From JBBRCE01 sp038205115 (GTDB lineage Bacteria > Planctomycetota > Planctomycetia > Pirellulales > JBBRCE01), in assembly GCA_038205115.1 (NCBI GenBank), contig JBBRCE010000002.1, positions 1 to 64,000 on the forward strand: 64,000 nucleotides of DNA. The letters are read 5' to 3'. The notes beneath the pieces are model-generated. The model made no database searches and was not told the origin of the DNA. It saw only the letters and a program-made list of their open reading frames with translations. A program made the translations under genes and the position numbers. The stretch's first letter is position 1, and the number at the start of each line of letters is the position of its first letter. Positions 8,775-14,959 of this stretch are shown in pieces.

Positions 8775-10103
8775 CTACGGTCCGCGTAAATCGAGACAGA
8801 TCAGATGCTTTTCGTCGCGCGCGTAGAGCTTGCCGGCGGCCAGTGCCGGCGGAGTCCAGCATTTGTAGTTGAGCAGCCCAGTCATTTCGCCGCGCGGCTG
8901 ATATCCGGCGGGATCGGCCTTGATGACGCTGAGCGTGCCGCGTTCGTTCAGGCAGATCAAATGACCTGCGTTGGAAATCAAATTGCATTTTCCCGGCCCG
9001 CGCTCGGCCCATTTGACTTTGCCGGTGGCGAGTTCCACGCAGCGAAAGGTGACAGTCCGCAGATCGCCATGACAACCGTAAACGTGCCCGTCCACAATCA
9101 TGCTGGTGGCAAATTGGTTTTGCAGATCCTTATTCGCCCAGACCGAATCCACTTGCCACTGGCCGCTCTTGGCCTGCACATCGAGCAGAGAATCGCCAGC
9201 GCCGTACGCGCTGGAAACGAACAATCCTCGTTCGGTCCAAATCGGAGTCGCGCAATTGCAATCGTATTTATTGCCCCAGACGAAGCGCCACAGCGGCTGA
9301 CCGTCGGGCGAAACACCGAAATACGATTGGCCGCTACAAGCTACGATTTGCCGTTTGCCGGCTGCCTCGATCACGATGGCCGAGCCGTAGCCGGGCGGAT
9401 CGTTGCCCACGCCCCACGCTTTTTTGCCACTGTGCTTATCGAAGGCCACCAGCGAATTGTCGTGATTTCCGCCGGGCTGCACGATCACGTTATTGCCTTC
9501 GACTAGCGGCGAACCAGACAGTCCCCAAAAAAACGTTTCCTGGGTGTAATCTTTTGCGCCGCTGGCTTGGACGATGTTGATCTTCCACTTGGGTTTGCCA
9601 TTGTCGGCGGTCAGCGCCACCATTTCGCCAGCCGGAAACAGGCAGTACACCACGCCGTCGTCGTAGGTGGGCGTGGCGCGCGGGCCTGGACCTTGCCGCT
9701 GTTGATCTAAGTAAACCGGCGCCGCATCATAGGCCCAGAGTTCCTTGCCGCTGGTGGCATCCAGGCAGATCGCCCAGTCGCGTTGGCCGCGATTGACCAT
9801 CGTGTAAATTCGGTTGCCAACGATGATTGGGCTGCTGTAACCACCGCCGATTTCGACCTTCCAAAGTTGCGCCGGCGGCTTATCGCGCCAATCGAGCTTG
9901 AGCCCCGTTTCCGGCGAACTGCCGTCGCGGCGCGGTCCGAGAAACTGCGGCCAATCGCTGGCCTGCGCCGCGACCGTTTTGGCTGAACCGCCCGGCGGAT
10001 TGGGCTCCGCGGCCATCGACAGCGCCGTCGCGCCGCTCAGCCAGCATGTCGCGACAATCGCGCAGGTCGCAATCCGCAACAGTGCAATGAATCGCTGGGA
10101 CAT
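8775..10103 (-). CDS. Secreted PQQ-like beta-propeller protein
   Basis: A 442-residue protein with an N-terminal signal peptide (about residues 1-27) followed by a seven- or eight-bladed PQQ/quinoprotein-alcohol-dehydrogenase-like propeller. A WPQFLGP-type start and repeated blades of the form G-x-W or G-K-x-x-W are visible. Such proteins are abundant in Planctomycetes. They usually lack the residues for PQQ/metal catalysis and may act as scaffolds, so enzymatic function is not claimed. The ATG at 10103 is preceded by AAAGGA 6 bases upstream, which favours it over starts at 10109 and 10124. It is divergent from the S49-like lipoprotein gene. Confidence 0.8.
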   Translation of the reverse strand: MSQRFIALLRIATCAIVATCWLSGATALSMAAEPNPPGGSAKTVAAQASDWPQFLGPRRDGSSPETGLKLDWRDKPPAQLWKVEIGGGYSSPIIVGNRIYTMVNRGQRDWAICLDATSGKELWAYDAAPVYLDQQRQGPGPRATPTYDDGVVYCLFPAGEMVALTADNGKPKWKINIVQASGAKDYTQETFFWGLSGSPLVEGNNVIVQPGGNHDNSLVAFDKHSGKKAWGVGNDPPGYGSAIVIEAAGKRQIVACSGQSYFGVSPDGQPLWRFVWGNKYDCNCATPIWTERGLFVSSAYGAGDSLLDVQAKSGQWQVDSVWANKDLQNQFATSMIVDGHVYGCHGDLRTVTFRCVELATGKVKWAERGPGKCNLISNAGHLICLNERGTLSVIKADPAGYQPRGEMTGLLNYKCWTPPALAAGKLYARDEKHLICLDLRGP

Positions 10104-10427
10104 ATCCATTCCTTTTGCAAGCAACAGGGCGAAGAGCTGTCATCGTAGAGCAGCGCGCCGGCGGGTGGCAAGCGCTGGCAGCAATCGCTGGCAAACGCTG
10201 GCATCTCGCAATCGCTCGGGAAGGATCGCGTTCGGTGCTAGCGAGTAATAAACTTGCGACCTTTTTGGCGATTTCCCACAGATTCTCTCGCCCGCCACGG
10301 CAAGCTGTGCCGACATTAACGGCAGTCGGCCGCCGCAAGGATCAGCCGAGAAAATCGCGATCGCAATTTGCAGCGGCAAACGAGCCGCTCGATGACTTTA
10401 ACTCCGACCCGATAAAGCGAAACCTTC
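10104..10427. promoter_or_regulatory. Divergent intergenic region with CGCTGGCA repeats
   Basis: This gap separates two diverging secreted-protein genes. CGCTGGCA occurs three times on the plus strand (10173-10180, 10186-10193, 10196-10203), at spacings of 13 and 10 bases, with flanking GCAA. That is about one helical turn, which suits a regulator binding site. I see no clear promoter hexamers and no gene. Confidence 0.35.
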
Positions 10428-11456
10428 ATGCGTTGCCTGGGATGCTGCCTGCTGATGTTGACTGGCCTAATTGGCTGCAAGCCAATTACCGCCTGCGTCG
10501 ACATGCGCGCCAACGTGGCGGCCGACATCCCCATCCAGCGTAACCAAGAATGCTTGCAAGCCATGCCGCTGCAACGCGGCGCCGCCGCCGATGGTCCGCG
10601 AATCGCCGTGGTGGATGTCGACGGTCTGATGCTCGATTCCGACGCGATCGGCATTGGCTCGGTGGGCGAGAATCCGGTGGCGCTGTTTCGAGAACGCCTG
10701 GACGCCATTGCCGCGGATCACAGCGTCCGCGCGGTTGTCGTCCGCATTAATAGCCCTGGCGGCAGCGTGACCGCCAGCGACATCATGTGGCACGACTTGC
10801 GACGCTTCGAAAATCACACCAATCTGCCTGTGGTGGCCTGCCTGATGGATTGCGGCGCGGGCGGCGGCTATTATCTGGCCACGGCGGCCGATCAGATCGT
10901 GGCCCATCCGACCAGCGTGACCGGCGGCATCGGCGTCATTCTGAACATATACAACTTGCAAGACGCGATGGCGCAGTTCAACATCATCGGCGCGCCGATC
11001 AAGGCCGGCAAAAACATCGACGTCGGCACGCCGATCAAAGCGCTGGACGAAGAGCGCCGCAAGCTGCTGCAAACCATGGCCGACGAATTTCACGAGCGAT
11101 TCAAAAACGTGGTGATCAACAATCGCCCGGAGGTTGACGCCAGTTTGGAAACGAATTTCGATGGCCGCGTGTTTACCGCCAAGCAAGCGGTGGCCCGGCA
11201 TCTGGTGGACTACACCGGCTACCTGGATGACGCCATCGACGTGGCGCGGCAGTTGAGCAACTGTCCCAGCGCAACGCCGGTGATGTATCATCGGCCCGGC
11301 GACCCGGCCCGCACGCCCTACGCCATTACGCCCAATCAGCCGCTGCAAAGCACGGTTGTACCATTCAGTTTGCCCGGCTTGGATCGCAGCAAGCTGCCGA
11401 GCTTTTTGTATCTCTGGCAACCCGAACCGACGCTGGAGAAGCTTGGCGGGCGCTAG
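10428..11456 (+). CDS. S49 (SppA)-like lipoprotein lacking the serine nucleophile
   Basis: A 342-residue protein with a lipoprotein signal (lipobox L-I-G-C, Cys17) and an S49/ClpP-like fold (about 56-260). Family motifs are clear: VVVRINSPGGSVTASD at 103-118 and HPTSVTGGIGV at 160-170. In SppA the nucleophile lies in an A-S-G-G-Y context; here residues 143-149 read GAGGGYY, so the serine position is Gly145. Candidate general-base lysines (Lys192, Lys195) remain. Signal peptide peptidase activity is therefore unlikely unless another residue serves. It may be a lipid-anchored binding protein. It stands alone on the plus strand and converges with the next gene. Confidence 0.78.
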   Translation: MRCLGCCLLMLTGLIGCKPITACVDMRANVAADIPIQRNQECLQAMPLQRGAAADGPRIAVVDVDGLMLDSDAIGIGSVGENPVALFRERLDAIAADHSVRAVVVRINSPGGSVTASDIMWHDLRRFENHTNLPVVACLMDCGAGGGYYLATAADQIVAHPTSVTGGIGVILNIYNLQDAMAQFNIIGAPIKAGKNIDVGTPIKALDEERRKLLQTMADEFHERFKNVVINNRPEVDASLETNFDGRVFTAKQAVARHLVDYTGYLDDAIDVARQLSNCPSATPVMYHRPGDPARTPYAITPNQPLQSTVVPFSLPGLDRSKLPSFLYLWQPEPTLEKLGGR

Positions 11457-11496
11457 TTCCAAGCGGCCAGCAGCGATAGAAACGAACGTGGCGGGT

Positions 11497-12009
11497 TCAG
11501 TTTTCGGCCTTGGCTGTCGGAGCCGATCGCTGGGCGTCATCGAGCACGCTTTTCAGCGCTGCGGTGCTGCCGCCGCGATAGTCGGTTCGAGTTTCGAAGC
11601 TTGGTCCTGCGGAAAACGCACCTTCGGATTCGTGAGGGTCGTACAGGTCGACGGAAATGGATTCGCCGCCGATCAAGTGGATTTTCAAGTCGCCGATGAC
11701 GAGCCATTTCATGGCGTTATCGTCGAATCTCGATGGCGATAACGCTGCGAGCAGCGCCGGCCAGTTCGCAGCCGGCACGTCGAACCGAGCCTGTTGACCA
11801 GCCATTCCATATCGGGCTTCGATGCGCGTAATCGAACCGACATTAGGAAACGGAAAGCCGTGCTCACCGCTATGCCGTGATTTCTTGAACCCTTCGATGA
11901 TCGTGCTCAAGACCACCGCAAAGACCAAGCCCGCTGCAAAGCCGATCAGCATGCCGCGTCGCGAGTGGTGCCGCAATTCCGCACGGGTTGGAATGCCTGC
12001 TGGATTCAT
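11497..12009 (-). CDS. Single-pass membrane protein, unknown function
   Basis: A 170-residue protein with a basic N-terminus, one membrane segment (about 20-38) and a predicted periplasmic domain ending in a charged tail. I recognise no family. The ATG at 12009 is preceded by AAGGA about 9 bases upstream; the longer frame to 12060 would add residues overlapping the neighbour's control region. It lies 54 bases after the DUF4184-like gene on the same strand, so the two are probably co-transcribed. It converges with the S49-like gene. Confidence 0.65.
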   Translation of the reverse strand: MNPAGIPTRAELRHHSRRGMLIGFAAGLVFAVVLSTIIEGFKKSRHSGEHGFPFPNVGSITRIEARYGMAGQQARFDVPAANWPALLAALSPSRFDDNAMKWLVIGDLKIHLIGGESISVDLYDPHESEGAFSAGPSFETRTDYRGGSTAALKSVLDDAQRSAPTAKAEN

Positions 12010-12063
12010 TCGGCCGATTCCTTGTGGATGTTGAAATGGCCGACGATCTTCTGTTCGCAAGAG

Positions 12064-12915
12064 TTACTTGGAGCGAACCTTATGTAGCCAGAAGACCGTG
12101 GCATACACCCACACGATGAGCGCGGTGGACATCAGCGCGCACATCACGTTGTAGCCGGTAAAAATCTTCAACCGATTAAACGTAGTCGGCAACCCCGGTT
12201 CGTAATTGTTCCATCCGAATACGGTAATCGAGGCGGCAATCATCGCATAGGCCGTGGCCAGCAGCAGCAACGCGCCGAGAAATCGCGCGCGGCTGGCCTG
12301 CGAATCGGTTGGCGAAACCTGCGGCGCTGGCTGTCGCCGATACCACTGCGCGTACCAGACTGCCAGGATCAGCAGTCCGCCAATGCTGCTGGCCCATTGC
12401 AGCAGCGAGTAGATTTGCACCGGTGTACCGTCGATGGTTAGCAGCGCGCGGTCCAGCCCCAAACGGTACGTGACCGCGCTTTGGTGCGTGAAGGTGTCCC
12501 AAGCTTTGTGCGTCAGCGCGCCGAGCAGCACCAGCAACACCATACCCAGCGTGTGCCGGGGCGATCCCCAGTAAAAAGCCGCGGCCACGGGATGCAATCG
12601 TTCGCGATGACCGGCAGGCAGCAACCACAGCAGCGGCACTTTCAAATAGCCGTGATAAACCCACAGCGTCAGTACGCCCACCGCCCAACTCACCGTAAAA
12701 ATTCCCAGCGTGCTATGCGTCAGCGAACGTAAGTCAAAATCGCTTGATGGCGACCGGATGCCCAACTCGCCGAACAGCGACCGCACGTCCAAGTCGCCGA
12801 GCAGATAGTGAAAATCGGGCGCCATACTGCCAAACGCCAAGGCCGAAAGCGCCACGCGGCGATCGATCCAGCCCAAGGGCACAACAGCGGCAATATGTGA
12901 AATCGAAAACGGCAT
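12064..12915 (-). CDS. DUF4184-family membrane protein
   Basis: A 283-residue polytopic protein. The N-terminus (MPFSISHIAAVVPLGW) and the ALAFGSMAPDFHYLL segment at about 24-38 match the DUF4184 family (PF13803). Members are predicted membrane hydrolase-like proteins with conserved His and Asp residues; His7, Asp34 and His36 are visible here. About six hydrophobic segments follow. Biochemical function is not established for the family. The gene is divergent from the small acidic-protein gene at 13165 and co-directional with the single-pass protein downstream. Confidence 0.8.
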   Translation of the reverse strand: MPFSISHIAAVVPLGWIDRRVALSALAFGSMAPDFHYLLGDLDVRSLFGELGIRSPSSDFDLRSLTHSTLGIFTVSWAVGVLTLWVYHGYLKVPLLWLLPAGHRERLHPVAAAFYWGSPRHTLGMVLLVLLGALTHKAWDTFTHQSAVTYRLGLDRALLTIDGTPVQIYSLLQWASSIGGLLILAVWYAQWYRRQPAPQVSPTDSQASRARFLGALLLLATAYAMIAASITVFGWNNYEPGLPTTFNRLKIFTGYNVMCALMSTALIVWVYATVFWLHKVRSK

Positions 12916-13081
12916 CGGCGACGAACTTTCGGGGCCCGTTCAAGGCAGGTGCCGCGCGGAGCAATCGGTTGTCGAGGCGAACTTTGCTCGGCGCGAATTC
13001 ATAAGTGTTGGCCAGTCTCAATTTAAGGCAAAGCCCGCGATTCAGCTACCCGGCAGCGCGCAGAAAAGGGCATTTCGCAGA

Positions 13082-13110
13082 TTGACAGCATCTGCACAAA
13101 AGTGTACAAT
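13082..13110 (+). promoter_or_regulatory. Near-consensus sigma-70-type promoter
   Basis: TTGACA (13082-13087) and TACAAT (13105-13110) are separated by 17 bases, an almost perfect housekeeping promoter. Predicted transcription starts near 13117, about 48 bases before the ATG at 13165. A GTG at 13102 lies inside this promoter and so is not the start of the downstream gene. Confidence 0.7.
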
Positions 13111-13117
13111 AGTACAC
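13102..13117 (+). promoter_or_regulatory. Palindromic operator over the -10 element
   Basis: GTGTAC-AATA-GTACAC is a perfect inverted repeat with 6-base arms. It covers the -10 hexamer and the expected start point of the 13165 gene. That placement is typical of a repressor site. No adjacent gene encodes an obvious DNA-binding repressor. Confidence 0.5.
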
Positions 13118-13164
13118 GTTTGCCGTGCATCTGGCTCGCTGCCTTCAATCCTCGGAGTTTTGCC

Positions 13165-13584
13165 ATGAATCGCCCCAATCTCGCCCCGTTTTCGCTGCCG
13201 CTGAAGAGCGACCTGCCGGTGCAACTGACGGTTTTTCCGCGGTGCGATCAACCGGCCGCCATCGAGGTTGGCGTGGATGTGGAAACTCGCCTGGATACCG
13301 CTTGTGAGTTGGGCGGCCTGCTGGAAGCGAATTTGCGCCGCGCCGGCCGACCATCGCCTGCGCCGGTGCGCCGGTTGCCTGCTCGGCCGCACGTTTTGCC
13401 GGCGGAGCGCGACGCATCCGAGGCCGTCGACCAAATGGCGGATGCCGATGCCGATGGCGAATTCCTGTTAGATGCCAGTCTGGATGACGAACTTTCCGCG
13501 GGACTGATCTACGACGAGGATGACGACTCGCTGCCGGCGCCAGGCGACTTTTACTTCGAACGCGAAGATCGTGACGACGATTGA
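13165..13584 (+). CDS. Small acidic protein, unknown function
   Basis: A 139-residue protein with no family I recognise. The N-terminal half is mixed. Residues from about 85 onward are strongly acidic and end in a run of Asp/Glu (final residues EDRDDD). There is no signal peptide or membrane segment, so it is probably cytoplasmic. The ATG at 13165 is supported by GGAG about 7 bases upstream and by the promoter at 13082-13110. A GTG at 13102 in the same frame would start inside the promoter. The strong promoter with an operator suggests conditional high expression. Confidence 0.6.
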   Translation: MNRPNLAPFSLPLKSDLPVQLTVFPRCDQPAAIEVGVDVETRLDTACELGGLLEANLRRAGRPSPAPVRRLPARPHVLPAERDASEAVDQMADADADGEFLLDASLDDELSAGLIYDEDDDSLPAPGDFYFEREDRDDD

Positions 13585-13799
13585 ACGGCGGTGGCTCATT
13601 AGCGGCGTTCTGTGAAGTGATTCCGAAATTAGCAAGTGCGCGTGATCGACTTTTGAACGTGATGCGGGCCGCAAGCTGGGTTGGATAAGTTCCAGTGTGA
13701 TGGTGTGCTGTAGGATCGTGGCGGAAATAAGCGCATCGGCCGAGGTTGCTGACAGCGATCTTCGAACTATTTCAGGAGGTTTCAAACAAAGTTGCACAA

Positions 13800-13830
13800 T
13801 TTTCCAAAGTTTTCCAAAGTTTTTCAAAGT
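13800..13830 (+). repeat. Three tandem copies of a 10-base repeat
   Basis: TTTCCAAAGT occurs twice in a row (13801-13810, 13811-13820), followed by TTTTCAAAGT (13821-13830). A 10-base period puts each copy on the same DNA face, as expected for cooperative binding of a regulator or for intrinsic bending. It lies about 310 bases upstream of the putative antitoxin gene. Confidence 0.6.
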
Positions 13831-13942
13831 TTCACGGGATATGGAGCGACCTACTGTAACATGAAGCTGTTCTGTCACTTATAACGACAAAGATTGTGTA
13901 CGATGAGAATGGAGGCCCCTAAGAACAGGTTTCATGCTTTCA

Positions 13943-13969
13943 TTGACCGCTTGATTCATGCCGTATAAT
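13943..13969 (+). promoter_or_regulatory. Promoter candidate for the toxin-antitoxin pair
   Basis: TTGACC (13943-13948) and TATAAT (13964-13969) are separated by 15 bases. The -10 is perfect, but the spacing is two bases short of ideal. It would give a leader of roughly 165 bases before the ATG at 14142. Confidence 0.35.
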
Positions 13970-14141
13970 TTAGATGGATTAATAGCCGATCTTGACGGCT
14001 GGGGCCATTTCAAGCTAAATGAGCGATAATATTCTCCAAAATAAACCAGCCATACCGCATGACGGAATGCATGAAGCGGCGGCATGGCGACTAGGGAAAA
14101 GCAGGCGGTTTATTGGTTTTGTCCGACGGAAGGAGCATCAC

Positions 14142-14624
14142 ATGCACCAGCTATCCCGCAGCCTCACTTATCGAACCGCCGAAAAGCACGTGAGGAATTA
14201 TGGTACCGAATCGGACGTAATCGTCACTCATCACGAAGCGATGGAATGTTGTGACTGCGACACTTTTCTGCAATTGGGTATTGACGCTTTTGACTGGCTG
14301 ATTCGTGCCGACCAAGAGATCCGGGAGGCGTTGGCTAACGGGAGAGAAGTCGCTTCAGGGGTGGATGTTGATAAAGCATTTGAAGTCTTATGCAAGGGGT
14401 GGCTGCATTCCGCCGATGTCGCCAAACAGCAGATCTCGATCCATCAGTACCGGGGCTATGATCTCGGTAATCTCGGAGAGTTCGAATCGCGGTACGCGGA
14501 AATGCAAGCCATTGTTGGCTTTTTTGATCGCTCGGAAAATCAAAACCTTCCGGACGCATTGATCGTGCTTCAAGACCAAGCGATTGCCGAGCACAACAAT
14601 GGCGAAACTGCCGAGTTCGTTTAG
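14142..14624 (+). CDS. Putative antitoxin, no recognised family
   Basis: A 160-residue soluble protein that I do not recognise. It has two Cys close together (ECCDCD at about 35-40), a helical, charged middle and an acidic C-terminus. The ATG at 14142 has AAGGAGC 6 bases upstream, an excellent ribosome binding site. The last 26 bases overlap the start of a RelE/ParE-type toxin frame, as is usual for antitoxin-toxin pairs with translational coupling. The antitoxin role is inferred only from this position. At 160 residues it is longer than most RelE/ParE partners, and no HTH or ribbon-helix-helix motif is evident. Confidence 0.65.
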   Translation: MHQLSRSLTYRTAEKHVRNYGTESDVIVTHHEAMECCDCDTFLQLGIDAFDWLIRADQEIREALANGREVASGVDVDKAFEVLCKGWLHSADVAKQQISIHQYRGYDLGNLGEFESRYAEMQAIVGFFDRSENQNLPDALIVLQDQAIAEHNNGETAEFV

Positions 14625-14911
14625 GTCGAAAAACAGAACGACCCGCCAGTTTCGCGAACAGTTCTCTAAGCTTCCGAAAAACGTGCAAGATACCGTCAGG
14701 GCTTTCTTGTGTCATCTTTGATAGAAATCCGCTGACGAAGAGTCTACGCCTTCATCAACTCATCGACACGCGTCGAGGACGTCATTTCAGCGGTAGTTAC
14801 TCGGTCAGCGCAACCATGCAATATCGCGCAATCTACGTTGTTCACGGCGGCATGAACGTCTGGTACTGGATTGGCACGCACGCAGCTTACGACACATTCA
14901 CCGGCGGGTAG
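14599..14911 (+). pseudogene. RelE/ParE-superfamily toxin split by a +1 frameshift
   Basis: The first frame (ATG 14599 to TGA 14719-14721) encodes 40 residues, including RQFREQFSKLPKNVQDTVRA, the N-terminal helices of a RelE/ParE-like toxin. The +1 frame from GAT 14720 to TAG 14909 encodes 63 more, with SLRLHQL, YSVSATMQYRAIYVV and VWYWIGTHAAYD, the family's strands and C-terminus. Joined at the stop they give 103 residues, a normal family length with no gap. The break lies exactly at CTT TGA T, the same codon context as the programmed +1 site of prfB. Either this is programmed frameshifting or a one-base disabling mutation. It overlaps the upstream putative antitoxin by 26 bases. Confidence 0.75.
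14716..14722 (+). other. CTT TGA T frameshift site in the toxin frame
   Basis: In-frame CTT is followed by stop TGA; slippage by one base re-reads TTT then GAT and restores the toxin. The prfB site is CTT TGA C with an AGG-rich anti-SD-pairing stretch 3 bases upstream. Here the nearest such stretch, AGGG (14698-14701), is 14 bases upstream, so that stimulator is missing or different. Confidence 0.4.
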
Positions 14912-14959
14912 CTGTTGTCTCGCGAGCAATCGAGGCCTTCGCAAATCCTGAACGCGCCG

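Larger units (their letters stand above)
13585..14141 (+). other. AT-richer gap upstream of the toxin-antitoxin pair
   Basis: No convincing gene. The region is visibly richer in A+T than its surroundings, which suits an acquired segment. It holds a 10-base tandem repeat (13800-13830) and a promoter candidate (13943-13969). An AGGAGG (13773-13778) precedes a 30-codon frame beginning TTG at 13791, but the 12-base spacing and short length make it doubtful. Confidence 0.5.

Noticed and set aside
13102..13164. GTG start at 13102 for the small acidic protein
   Set aside because: It lies inside the near-consensus promoter (13082-13110) and operator; ATG 13165 has its own GGAG.
13791..13883. 30-codon frame from TTG 13791 after AGGAGG
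   Set aside because: Spacing from the Shine-Dalgarno is 12 bases, the product is trivial, and it covers the tandem repeats.
14142..14624. Calling the 160-residue protein a known antitoxin family
   Set aside because: No HTH, ribbon-helix-helix or AbrB signature was recognised; only position supports an antitoxin role.
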